64,000 bases of DNA. Source: Chthonomonas calidirosea. Its GTDB lineage: Bacteria > Armatimonadota > Fimbriimonadia > Fimbriimonadales > Fimbriimonadaceae. Below the pieces are notes generated by a model. The model worked only from the letters and a program-made list of their open reading frames with translations. It did not search any database and was not told where the DNA came from. A program made the position numbers and the translations under genes. How positions within the stretch are numbered: position 1 is the stretch's first letter; the number at the start of each line of letters is the position of its first letter. The stretch lies in the NCBI GenBank assembly GCA_945882415.1, contig CAMCWC010000013.1, positions 42,092 to 106,091 on the forward strand, in the 5' to 3' direction. Positions 51,289-59,771 of this stretch are shown here, in pieces.

Positions 51289-51873
51289 ATGGAAGCCGGT
51301 GCTGAAGAAGCGCTAATCGATCGCTGTCGCAAACAGGACGTGGAAGCGTTCGGCAAGTTTGTTGATGCCTACCAGGCCAGGGTTTTCGGCTTTGTAAAGC
51401 GCATGGTCAACAATGCCGACGAAGCGGCAGACGTGACGCAGGAAGTCTTTATTCGTGCCTATCAAAGCTTCGCTCGCTTCGACGGCCGATCCAGCGTTCG
51501 CACGTGGCTGTTCCGAATTGCAAACAACTTATGCATCGATCGGTCGCGCCAACTGGGCCGCACGCCCAACTCCGTTGGTCTCGTATCGGACTTCGAGGAT
51601 GGCGAGGAGATGGATTTTTCAGACTCTCGCTGGCAGCCCGAAGCTCTGATGCTCGATGCAGAACTGATTCAGGTCGTTGAATCAGGTATCGCAGAAATGT
51701 CCGAAAAGCTTAAAATGGTTCTGCTTCTTCACGACCGTGAGGAAATGTCCTACGAGGAAATTGCGGAAACCTTGTCGATACCCGTTGGCACCGTAAAAAG
51801 TCGTTTGTTTCTTGCCCGGGCTCATCTACAATCTGTCGTTAAGCGCTACATGACGGAAGGAGGCAACGATTGA
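51289..51873 (+). CDS. ECF-family RNA polymerase sigma factor (RpoE-like)
   Basis: 194 residues from ATG 51289, preferred for AAGG 6 bases upstream. ATG 51244 and 51265 are alternatives. Region 2 is AFGKFVDAYQARVFGFVKRMV, DEAADVTQEVFIRAYQSF and RTWLFRIANNLCIDRSRQ. Region 4 is MSEKLKMVLLLHDREEMSYEEIAETL with PVGTVKSRLFLARAHL. The downstream anti-sigma-like and RseB-like genes make this a sigma-E-type envelope-stress factor. Its stop overlaps the next start (TTGA). Confidence 0.93.
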   Translation: MEAGAEEALIDRCRKQDVEAFGKFVDAYQARVFGFVKRMVNNADEAADVTQEVFIRAYQSFARFDGRSSVRTWLFRIANNLCIDRSRQLGRTPNSVGLVSDFEDGEEMDFSDSRWQPEALMLDAELIQVVESGIAEMSEKLKMVLLLHDREEMSYEEIAETLSIPVGTVKSRLFLARAHLQSVVKRYMTEGGND

Positions 51874-52280
51874 AAAACGAGAATCAGTTGGATGAAAAAC
51901 TGGCCAGCGACTCCATGAAGTCGATTGCCAAGCTGGTGAAGGACCTGCCCGAAGAAATTCCGAGCATGAACTGGCGTAGTCAACTCAATGAGCGGATTTT
52001 GGCGGAAGCCAAGCCGAAGCCGAAGCTCGATCTGCAACGGTGGCTTCTCAGGCCCGCACTTGGCTTGGGGTTGGCCGCGGCTCTTGCGGTCGCGTTCGTC
52101 ATTCGGCCTGTGGCATCTGATTCGACGGGAAGCACGGTGGAATCCTTGATGATTGCAACCCATCAGGATGATGTTAACTATGCGTCTGTCACGGGTGCTG
52201 GGTTAAGTGTTAGCGAAATGAAGGATTATTCGAGTCCGACTCCAGTCTCGGACCCATTGTTGGATCTTGATGTTTTCTAG
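51870..52280 (+). CDS. Putative anti-sigma factor (single TM)
   Basis: 136 residues from TTG 51870, overlapping the sigma stop. The N-terminal about 70 residues are polar (SMKSIAKLVKDLPEEIPSMNW) and would sit in the cytoplasm to bind sigma. There is one TM helix at about 66-82 (ALGLGLAAALAVAFVI), then a roughly 50-residue periplasmic tail. No zinc-finger HxxxCxxC motif is present. The assignment rests on gene order (sigma/anti-sigma/RseB-like) and topology rather than on clear similarity. Confidence 0.7.
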   Translation: MKNENQLDEKLASDSMKSIAKLVKDLPEEIPSMNWRSQLNERILAEAKPKPKLDLQRWLLRPALGLGLAAALAVAFVIRPVASDSTGSTVESLMIATHQDDVNYASVTGAGLSVSEMKDYSSPTPVSDPLLDLDVF

Positions 52281-53241
52281 GATTCTCGCCTCTACGATCA
52301 TTGCGGCAAGCGCGGCCACGAGCTATGGTCAGCAGCGCCCGTCCCTGGAGGGCCTGCCGGAGATACTCCGTTTGGCGGTGAGCAGAGCGGACTCGTTGCG
52401 ATACACCGGAGTCCGGGTAGTGAACGTGCGGGCTCGGGGAGCACAACGAGAAACGGTCGAATACATCACGCGCGATGGCGACCGAATTCGCATCGACTTT
52501 CCGAACGATTCGGCGTTCTCCGGACAAGTGATCATCGAAGACCCCACGGAGCGGCGACACTATTTGCCTGGACAGAATGAGGTCCGCGTGTTGCCACCTC
52601 GTCGCGGGGAATCGCTCCTGAGGCTCGTTGCGAGCTTGGCGCGCTTTCGCCAAGAGCGAAAGGTCTCGGTAGAAAACGGTTCGTTGATTGCGGGGCGACT
52701 GACTCGCTTGCTGCTGGTTGCGGATCAGCGCGGAAATCCACTCCAAAAGCTTTACATCGACCCAACAACCGGAGCGGTCCTCAAGAGCGAAGTCTATGAT
52801 TTTGTTGGGACATCGGTTGGGAGCTACGAGTTCAAATCGATTGAGTTCAAGGATAAGATCGATTCCCGACTTTTCAAGGTGTCAAGGAAGGGATTGCGGA
52901 CAGTTTCTCCGCAAACCGAGGCGAATGAGCTCACGACCAAGCTCAACCTGCGACAAATTCAAATACCGCGAGAATTCGGCTTTCGGCTGGAATCTGCTCG
53001 CGTGATCCGACCAGAAGGCGAGCCCATTCTCGCGCAAATGTTCTCGAGCAACACAGGCAGATTGACAGTGTTTCAGACGCGCGCCGATCTGAAATCTGAC
53101 CGGCTCAGCAAGTTTGCTCGCGGCGAGATCTCAACGCGTACCTGGCGCGTTGGGGGAATCAACTTCGCCGTGGTTGGTCCAAAGAGCACGAATTTCGACC
53201 GAGTAGCGGACCGTTTAAAGCGAGATTTAGGCGGCCAGTAG
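52270..53241 (+). CDS. RseB/MucB-like periplasmic regulator (LolA fold)
   Basis: 323 residues from ATG 52270, inside the end of the anti-sigma gene. It has a signal peptide (ILASTIIAASAATSYGQ). The N-terminal domain has LRYTGVRVVNVRARG, ETVEYITRDGDRIRIDFP, RRHYLPGQNEVRVLPPRRG and KLYIDPTTGAVLKSEVYD, the pattern of the LolA-like lipid-binding half of RseB. The C-terminal domain (EFGFRLESARVI, then RLTVFQTRAD) fits the RseB second domain. It would shield the anti-sigma factor and sense envelope lipids or LPS-like molecules, thereby controlling sigma release. Confidence 0.82.
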   Translation: MFSRILASTIIAASAATSYGQQRPSLEGLPEILRLAVSRADSLRYTGVRVVNVRARGAQRETVEYITRDGDRIRIDFPNDSAFSGQVIIEDPTERRHYLPGQNEVRVLPPRRGESLLRLVASLARFRQERKVSVENGSLIAGRLTRLLLVADQRGNPLQKLYIDPTTGAVLKSEVYDFVGTSVGSYEFKSIEFKDKIDSRLFKVSRKGLRTVSPQTEANELTTKLNLRQIQIPREFGFRLESARVIRPEGEPILAQMFSSNTGRLTVFQTRADLKSDRLSKFARGEISTRTWRVGGINFAVVGPKSTNFDRVADRLKRDLGGQ

Positions 53242-53247
53242 GTCTTT

Positions 53248-53274
53248 GTTGGGTCCAAAGGTAACGGACCCAAC
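53248..53274 (+). terminator. Hairpin ending the sigma operon
   Basis: GTTGGGTCC and GGACCCAAC form a 9-bp perfect stem with a 9-base loop, 7 bases after the RseB-like stop. No T-run follows, and the PBP1A -35 begins at the next base. Confidence 0.6.
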
Positions 53275-53302
53275 TAGACAAGCGTCAACCATCCGCTATA
53301 AT
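53275..53302 (+). promoter_or_regulatory. PBP1A promoter (near consensus)
   Basis: TAGACA (53275-53280), 16-base spacer, TATAAT (53297-53302). The expected transcription start is 53309-53310, exactly at the in-frame GTG. Confidence 0.75.
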
Positions 53303-53309
53303 GCCTATT

Positions 53310-55577
53310 GTGCCAGCCGCTAGCCCAAAGCAAGCCGCGCAGGAGTACCGCAACCCGTGGCCTCGCCGCCTGAAGCGAACCCTCGTTGCCTTTCTTATTC
53401 TCCTGTTAGGGCTTCTATGCGCCGTTGCGATCACGATCTTTTTCGCATCCAAAAATCTCCAAGCGGATGCCGAGCAGATCGAGCAGAAGATGTTGGTCGC
53501 AGATTCCGAACCAACGATCATTGTTAGCGCGGACGGAGTAGAGCTTTTCCGGCTTGTTGACGAGTACCGCAAGCCGTTCACGCTGAAGGATGTTCCCGAC
53601 CACGTGGTCAATGCTTTCTTGGCGGCGGAGGACAAACGGTTCTACACGCACAGCGGCGTTGATCCAGTTGGTTTGTTCCGCGTCGCATTTCTCGCCGCGC
53701 GTGAACGTCGCTTGTCTCAGGGCGGATCGACCATCACCATGCAACTCGCGAAGCGCTTGGTGAATGGCGACGACCGCTCGATGGACCGTAAGTTCCGGGA
53801 TATCGCGCTTGCGCTTCAGCTTGAGAAGCTGAAAACTAAGGAGCAGCTTTTAGAGCTGTACCTAAAGCAAGTCTATTTTGGAGAAGGCGCGTACGGCTTG
53901 GCTTCGGCAGCGGAGATCTACTTCGGGAAGGAAATCAAAGACCTAACGATTGGCGAGGCGGCGATTCTTTCTCGATGCGTACGTCGTCCGAGTGACGAAA
54001 ACCCGATTAGCAACTACAAGCGCGCGCTGGCTAATCGAAACGTGGTGCTTGACATCATGTTGGAAGAAGGGATGATTTCCCAATCGGAGGCCAAGCAGGC
54101 AAAAGCCGAGAACCCACGGGTCAAGAAATCTTCGAAATTGCTTGTGTCGTCGAAAGCGCTAGCTCCGTACTTTGTTGACTATATTTTCAAGAGCCTTCGG
54201 GAGCAGCTGCCAGACATCAACCTGAGGAAGGGCGGCTATCGGGTCGAGACGACGATCCGAATGGATATCCAAGAGTACGCGGAGGGAGCAGTCCTGCGCG
54301 AAGTCCAAAAGCACCGGCGGCAGAACGTACAGGATGGCTGCTTCGTGTTGACCAACGCCAACGGAGAGATCGTGGCGATGGTCGGAGGCACAAACTACAA
54401 AAAGGACCAATTCAACACGGTGACCATGGGGTTGCGATCGCCTGGCTCCAGCTTTAAGCCGATTGTCTATGCCGCAGCGCTCCAGACGGGCAAACTCGCG
54501 ATGGGGCAGCAGGTCTCGAACCGACCGATTACATTTCCACAGTCCAATGGCAAGGTTTGGGCGCCGAAGAATTCGGGTCGATGGGATGCAAGCTCTTACG
54601 ATTTAGGTACGGCGTTTGCGTATTCGATCAATCGCCCGGCGATCTGGACCTCGTTTGAAACCGGGCGCGAGGTCGTGGTGCAATACGCACATGACCGCTT
54701 TGGGATACAGTCAAAGCTTGATCCGGTTCTGAGCATTGCCCTTGGCCCGATGGGCGTCCATCCACTTGAGATGGCGGAGGTCTACAGCGTTTTCGCTTCG
54801 AGAGGCGATCGTATTCGACCTTTTGGAATTCGCCGTGTTACGGGACCGGACGGTAATGCGGTGTATGTGGGCACCGCCCGAAAATTCCCGCGTGTTCTCG
54901 ACGAGTGGGTCGCTGACTCCATGGATCAGTTACTTGAGCAAGTTGTCCAGCGAGGTACGGCAACGGCGGCGCGAGTCATTCCGAACGCTCGGGGCAAAAC
55001 AGGAACGACAAACGATAACCGGGATGCCTGGTTCTGCGGCTACTCCGACGGCTTGGTTGGCATCGCTTGGGTGGGCTCACGAAACAACTCGCGCATGAGT
55101 AGCAGCGTCTTTGGCGGGACCGTGTCGATCAACTTCTGGGTCGACATTATGCGGTTCGCTCGAAATGCCTATGGCGGCAAGATGCCGACGTACAACGGCA
55201 ACGAGTCCGGAGTGGTTGTGGCGGTAACAAAGCCAACGACACCTGCCGTTGTCGACGACGTACCGGTTCCTCCGGTGACGGAGGATGATACTGCGGAGCC
55301 GAAGGCGACTGACCTGGATCAAGACCAGGATGAACCTACGCCGAAAGTCGAACCCGAAGGTGAGCCGGCGGAAGAGCCGTCCATTCCGAAGCAACCCGAA
55401 CAAAAACCGCAGCCACCGAAGCCAGAACCGCCAAAACGTCCGACCGAAGATGTCGTTGAGGTCGAGCTATGCGCGGAGACCCTTGCGGTGGCAAATCCGT
55501 TTTGTATGGAGACGATCACTCGACGCATGAAACGAAGCAACATTCCGCGGAAGAGTTGCCCTGTGCATCGGGAGTAG
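53310..55577 (+). CDS. Penicillin-binding protein 1A (glycosyltransferase-transpeptidase)
   Basis: 755 residues from GTG 53310. An ATG at 53301 overlaps the TATAAT and would lie upstream of the predicted transcript start. It polymerises and cross-links peptidoglycan at the inner membrane. TM helix about 25-47. The GT51 domain has FLAAEDKRFYTHSGVD (catalytic Glu), GGSTITMQLAKRLVN and KLKTKEQLLELYLKQVYFG. The transpeptidase domain has PGSSFKP (SxxK), YSIN (SxN) and RGKTGTTND (KTG). The C-terminal about 120 residues are Pro/Glu-rich and end with a three-Cys tail (LCAETLAVANPFC, KSCPVHRE). Confidence 0.95.
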   Translation: MPAASPKQAAQEYRNPWPRRLKRTLVAFLILLLGLLCAVAITIFFASKNLQADAEQIEQKMLVADSEPTIIVSADGVELFRLVDEYRKPFTLKDVPDHVVNAFLAAEDKRFYTHSGVDPVGLFRVAFLAARERRLSQGGSTITMQLAKRLVNGDDRSMDRKFRDIALALQLEKLKTKEQLLELYLKQVYFGEGAYGLASAAEIYFGKEIKDLTIGEAAILSRCVRRPSDENPISNYKRALANRNVVLDIMLEEGMISQSEAKQAKAENPRVKKSSKLLVSSKALAPYFVDYIFKSLREQLPDINLRKGGYRVETTIRMDIQEYAEGAVLREVQKHRRQNVQDGCFVLTNANGEIVAMVGGTNYKKDQFNTVTMGLRSPGSSFKPIVYAAALQTGKLAMGQQVSNRPITFPQSNGKVWAPKNSGRWDASSYDLGTAFAYSINRPAIWTSFETGREVVVQYAHDRFGIQSKLDPVLSIALGPMGVHPLEMAEVYSVFASRGDRIRPFGIRRVTGPDGNAVYVGTARKFPRVLDEWVADSMDQLLEQVVQRGTATAARVIPNARGKTGTTNDNRDAWFCGYSDGLVGIAWVGSRNNSRMSSSVFGGTVSINFWVDIMRFARNAYGGKMPTYNGNESGVVVAVTKPTTPAVVDDVPVPPVTEDDTAEPKATDLDQDQDEPTPKVEPEGEPAEEPSIPKQPEQKPQPPKPEPPKRPTEDVVEVELCAETLAVANPFCMETITRRMKRSNIPRKSCPVHRE

Positions 55578-55583
55578 GAACGG

Positions 55584-55868
55584 ATGATGGAAGAAAAGCA
55601 GAGGCCCGGGGCATTGTCAACCGAACCGATCCGGATGTGGATTTTTCCCGGTTTGATGGCCTTCGCCTTGATCTGCGTATTCTTCAAGCTGTTTTACATC
55701 CAAGTGGTTCGAGGAAACGATTTCCAAGCCCGTCGAACGGCCGCGCCTCGGACGGTGGTTGCCAGTGCCTCTCGCACAAAGGGGCCTGAACTATTTGAAC
55801 GAGCGCAGCGTTGGAGCGTTCGTACGGCGCGAAAGATTTGGCATCGCGTACGACCTTCGTCCCAGTAG
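55584..55868 (+). pseudogene. PBP2-like N-terminal remnant (frameshifted) or small membrane protein
   Basis: The frame gives 94 residues with one TM helix (RMWIFPGLMAFALICVFFKL) followed by FYIQVVRGNDFQARRTAAPRT. This parallels the N-terminus of the PBP2 gene just downstream (ARLLVFPGVMAVALLALF, then RLYYFQIVKATELNERAEAS). If one base is skipped near 55757-55761 the next frame reads LPVPLAQRGLNYLNERS, matching the PBP2 LAPRGLIVDRRG segment. That frame stays open into the PBP2 gene. It is therefore most likely a partial duplication with a frameshift. It could instead be an independent small TM protein. AGGA precedes ATG 55584/55587. Confidence 0.6.
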
Positions 55869-55884
55869 ACTTTGGATTCCAGAA

Positions 55885-57714
55885 ATGTCCGTTATTCACG
55901 CCCCGAAGCAGCCTGACCTTGACGCGCGACTGCTTGTATTCCCAGGGGTCATGGCGGTGGCTTTGCTTGCGCTTTTTGGTCGGTTGTATTACTTCCAAAT
56001 CGTAAAGGCCACTGAGCTGAACGAACGGGCGGAGGCAAGTGAGCAGATTTCTATCGACTCGCTCGCGCCTCGCGGATTGATTGTCGATCGCCGCGGAAAG
56101 ATGGTCGCCGGCGTCCGCCCAGAAATCGTTGTGAAAGGGGTGCCAGATGTCCTTAGGAAGCATCCCGAAGTGCTGGATCAGGTCGCAGAGATTCTTGGTG
56201 CGGACAAGAAGCGCTTGGAGAAGAAGCTCAACGATGGGTACTGGCGTAAGCACTTGCCGACCCCCATTTACGTTGGGGCGAGCGTAGCCGCCGGTTCCAA
56301 GCTTGCGGAGATCGCGGATACGTTGCCCGGCATTTCAGTCGACACCCAACCCATGCGGTTCTATCCGGACCCAACAAGTTTCAGCCACGTTCTGGGATAT
56401 GTCTGGACGCCTAACCCGAACGAGGAAAAGAGGATCAAGGAAGAGTTCCAGCTGAAGGTTCCGCCCTACGTTGGTAAGGGCGGCATCGAGCGCGCATACG
56501 AGCTCGACCTTATGGGCACGCTCGGGCGGGAATACATTGAGGTGGATGCTCGGCAACGCCCGCTCCGCATCATGGGGCGAGACTCCGGGACGCCCGGTAA
56601 GAAACTCGTACTGAGCCTAGATGCCAACCTTCAAAAGTTGGCGACGACCATGCTTACGGAGCAGGGATTTAAGGGGAGTGCCGTGGCGATTGACCCTAGA
56701 AACGGAGAAGTGCTCTGCCTAGTCAGTAATCCCACATTCGATCCATCGCTGTTTTTGGGCGGGATTAGCGAGCACGAGTATGCGAGTCTTAAGGACGATC
56801 CGAACCTGCCGATGATGAATCGGGCGGTCCAGACCCCGCTTGCCCCTGGATCGACATTTAAGATCGTAACCGCGATCGCTGCTGCAAAGGCGGGGATTTG
56901 GTCCGAAACCGGAACGGCTTTTTGTGCGGGTGGATTTACTCTTGGTTCCAAGACGTTCAAGTGCCTTGGACATCACGGAAGCGTTTCTTTTGAACGGGCG
57001 ATGGAGAAGTCTTGCAACACTTACTTCTGCACGCTAGGCTACCGAATGGGGCGCGAGAAGCTTGTTGAAGCGGCTGAGTCCGTCGGAATTGCTTCTCGAA
57101 CGGGGATCGAAATTGGTGGGGAAGATCCGGGCTCACTGCCAAACGATAAGTGGCTGAAGCGAAACCGAAAGCCGGCCGTTTGGTTTGGTGGTGACGTGGT
57201 CAACGGGTCCATTGGTCAAGGGGCGGTTGGCGCTACGCCGCTGCAGATGGCCAATCTCATGGCGCTGGTTGCGAACAACGGCGTTAACTACGTGCCGCAC
57301 CTGGTCCATGCGACAGTTGGTCCGGTTGACGGTTCGAAGGTTTCGGTACTTCCGTCCAAGGAATCGCACCGCGTTGATTTGCCAACTGACTTTTGGGTTT
57401 CGCTACGACGCTCCCTGGGCCGAGTCATCGAGTCTGGAACCGCCCGATCTGCCGCGATTCCGGGCCTCGCTTGGGGCGGAAAGACGGGAAGTGCCGAGCA
57501 GCGTAAGGGACGATTAACGCACTCTTGGTTCGTCGGATTTGCCCCGCTGGAAAACCCAACCATTGCGATCTGCGTCCGCGTGGAAGAAGCGGGTCACGGC
57601 GGGGAAGTTGCGGCGCCGATTGCTCGCGAACTTGTGAAGCGCTACCTGGCCAGCACGGCTTCGAAGCCATCGGCCCAAGCCGCAACTTCCGCGATGTCTC
57701 CGCCAGTTCGCTGA
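55885..57714 (+). CDS. Penicillin-binding protein 2 (class B transpeptidase)
   Basis: 609 residues from ATG 55885 (MSVIHAPKQPDLDARLL). It is a monofunctional peptidoglycan transpeptidase acting with SEDS-type glycosyltransferases. It has a TM helix about 18-38 and the dimerisation domain with SLAPRGLIVDRRGK. The SxxK motif is in APGSTFKIVTA, SxN in MEKSCNTYFCTLG and KTG in GGKTGSAEQRKG. KTGSAE and the N-terminal layout favour PBP2 (MrdA) over FtsI. No rodA gene is nearby. The last 73 bases overlap the convergent Wzy-like gene. Confidence 0.92.
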   Translation: MSVIHAPKQPDLDARLLVFPGVMAVALLALFGRLYYFQIVKATELNERAEASEQISIDSLAPRGLIVDRRGKMVAGVRPEIVVKGVPDVLRKHPEVLDQVAEILGADKKRLEKKLNDGYWRKHLPTPIYVGASVAAGSKLAEIADTLPGISVDTQPMRFYPDPTSFSHVLGYVWTPNPNEEKRIKEEFQLKVPPYVGKGGIERAYELDLMGTLGREYIEVDARQRPLRIMGRDSGTPGKKLVLSLDANLQKLATTMLTEQGFKGSAVAIDPRNGEVLCLVSNPTFDPSLFLGGISEHEYASLKDDPNLPMMNRAVQTPLAPGSTFKIVTAIAAAKAGIWSETGTAFCAGGFTLGSKTFKCLGHHGSVSFERAMEKSCNTYFCTLGYRMGREKLVEAAESVGIASRTGIEIGGEDPGSLPNDKWLKRNRKPAVWFGGDVVNGSIGQGAVGATPLQMANLMALVANNGVNYVPHLVHATVGPVDGSKVSVLPSKESHRVDLPTDFWVSLRRSLGRVIESGTARSAAIPGLAWGGKTGSAEQRKGRLTHSWFVGFAPLENPTIAICVRVEEAGHGGEVAAPIARELVKRYLASTASKPSAQAATSAMSPPVR

Positions 57715-59771
57715 CGAAGTTCACTTAGCATTTTCGTGGCCTTCAGAGCCATTTCCATTTTTGCTTTAACACTACGCATCGTCTCTCCCCCGAAATTCGA
57801 GCCCGGATCGTACTTCTCTGTTCGCTCTACCAACGGCACGGTCGAGGTGACGTAGCGATTGTAGATATCAATTGCGCCAACCAGCCAATCGGCCCGCTGC
57901 GCGTCCTGTGGCAGTCGCTCGGCGAGGAAGATTCTCGCTTCCGCAGTCTCGGTCGGCACCAGTTCTGGGAGAGAGCGAATTTGGTAGTACGTGGATGATT
58001 CCACGGATAGAAGTTGCTTTGCGGTGTTGACCGAGTCTTCTTCGGTGCCAAAAGCGCTTTGGGTCCGCATGAGCTGAGCGAGGGCCGGGAGATTGTTGGG
58101 ATCGCGACGCAGGGCAGAACGCAACGAATCCATGGCGGCGGCGTAGTTGCCGATGGACTCTTGGGTTCGGGCGAGGACGCGATAGTTTCGGGGGCTCGGG
58201 CTCTTTGCTGCGGCGAGGCGATAGGACTCCACGGCTCCAGCATCTTGGGTCGCCATTCGGTACTGGCCGGTGAGATAGTCGGTTTCGCCATCGTACGGCG
58301 CGAGATTTTGGAGGCTGGCTAGATCGTCCGCGAGCCCACGATCGCCTGAAATCAATCCGGCGCGGACTTTCGCCTTTGAGACTTCGCCCGCGCAGATGAA
58401 CATTGAGAATATCAGAAACAGAATCGGTACCGATAAAGCCAAAAGGCGATATGGTCGCAGAAGTAGTTCCGGAGCGATGGCATCGGTGGCTACGGTCGTT
58501 CCGAGTCCCAGCAAAAGGAAGAAGATGAACCCAATACCGAAGTAGGAGAGATCGCTATCGACGAACCCGTGGGCGGCGATAGAAAGCACCGCGGTGATGA
58601 TGGCGAGCCGAACAATTTGTTTCTCGGGAGGACTCTTTCGGTAGCCCCTGAACATTAAGATGAGCCACGCGATTCCGATCACGAACAGCAGCAGCGGTGC
58701 GAGAATGGACGAATCCACCGCCATTTGTAGGTAGGAGTTGTGGGCGAAAACGGTTTGGGTGGTGAGGCCGGGGCGTGCCGATTCGAACCGGTAGCCACCG
58801 AGTCCGTAGCCGATCGGATTCTTCTCGATCAGGTTGATCGCACCCTTCCAAAGAAGGGTGCGGAATCCGGCTGATTGCTCGGCCGTGCCGCCAGCGTTGC
58901 CCAAGCGGGTTAGGGCCGTTGCGGACGCCTCTCCGCCGCCGGCGGCGACGGGTGCCTGGCTCTTGGTCAGGCCGAAGCCCATGATGAGGACCAAAACCAT
59001 CGCGGCAACCGGAACCTTCAGTCGAGCTTTTTCGGCATTCTGAACAGCCGCAAAAACGAGCGACACCACTGATACGCCAGCGGTGACAAGCAGAACACCT
59101 TTGGACTGCGTGAGCAGGATTCCAAGGCCAATTACGGCCAGCCCAAGGACGCTCAGCAGGGTGCCGATCCGGGTGGATAGCTGGCTAAGGCCGAGGCCCA
59201 AGAACCAGCCGACCATAAGCATGGCGGCGGTGGCGTTCGGATTGATCCAGCCCGCGAAGACACGCCAGGTTGGGTCGGTCGCCTTCATTTCGGCGTATTC
59301 CATCAGCCCTCGGACGGCGAGCAAAGTGCAGCCAACGAAGATGGCGTAGAGCACAAGGCGTGGTCCGTGCTCGCGTCCTACGACGGCGGCAGCGGTGAAA
59401 AATGCCAGGAAATAGAAACCCCATTGAACGAGAGCGGCAAAGGCGGGGCCGCGGAACGTCGCGGTGAGGGCGCTCGCGGCGAGGAGTCCGGCCAGAACGA
59501 TTACCATAAGTCCGAGCCGGTGCGCGGGCATCGGGAACACGCGGTTTGAACCGAAGAAGGTCATTAAAGCAACCACGGTGATCGTTCCAATTAGAGCGTG
59601 TGTGAGGAGCGGAACCGCCGCATCGCCCATGAGCGCGAGGAGCACGGGCGAGCCGCCTCCGAAGATCATCTGGCTATCTGTCACGACTTGACCGCCGATG
59701 AGCACGGCAAGGAAGGCGGCGAAGGCTAGAACTAGGCCCGGAATCTGGCGGATGCTAAAGGTGTGCTTCAT
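57642..59771 (-). CDS. O-antigen ligase/polymerase-like protein with C-terminal TPR region
   Basis: 709 residues. About 13 TM helices (residues 10-460) include the Wzy_C region with FRTLLWKGAINLIEKNPIGYGLGGY and a periplasmic loop ending in VFAHNSYLQMAVDSSILAPLL. The His-Asn of AHNSYLQ is typical of O-antigen ligases and polymerases. The C-terminal about 230 residues (YRLAAAKSPSPRNYRVLARTQ, NYAAAMDSLRSALRRDPNNLPAL) form TPR-like repeats, probably periplasmic. It acts on polyprenyl-linked glycans. It overlaps the GT2 gene by 4 bases, so the trio is a polysaccharide unit. Confidence 0.85.
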   Translation of the reverse strand: MKHTFSIRQIPGLVLAFAAFLAVLIGGQVVTDSQMIFGGGSPVLLALMGDAAVPLLTHALIGTITVVALMTFFGSNRVFPMPAHRLGLMVIVLAGLLAASALTATFRGPAFAALVQWGFYFLAFFTAAAVVGREHGPRLVLYAIFVGCTLLAVRGLMEYAEMKATDPTWRVFAGWINPNATAAMLMVGWFLGLGLSQLSTRIGTLLSVLGLAVIGLGILLTQSKGVLLVTAGVSVVSLVFAAVQNAEKARLKVPVAAMVLVLIMGFGLTKSQAPVAAGGGEASATALTRLGNAGGTAEQSAGFRTLLWKGAINLIEKNPIGYGLGGYRFESARPGLTTQTVFAHNSYLQMAVDSSILAPLLLFVIGIAWLILMFRGYRKSPPEKQIVRLAIITAVLSIAAHGFVDSDLSYFGIGFIFFLLLGLGTTVATDAIAPELLLRPYRLLALSVPILFLIFSMFICAGEVSKAKVRAGLISGDRGLADDLASLQNLAPYDGETDYLTGQYRMATQDAGAVESYRLAAAKSPSPRNYRVLARTQESIGNYAAAMDSLRSALRRDPNNLPALAQLMRTQSAFGTEEDSVNTAKQLLSVESSTYYQIRSLPELVPTETAEARIFLAERLPQDAQRADWLVGAIDIYNRYVTSTVPLVERTEKYDPGSNFGGETMRSVKAKMEMALKATKMLSELRQRTGGDIAEVAAWADGFEAVLAR

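Noticed and set aside
53301..53303. ATG as the PBP1A start
   Set aside because: It overlaps the TATAAT box of the best promoter in the window; the GTG at 53310 fits the predicted transcript start.
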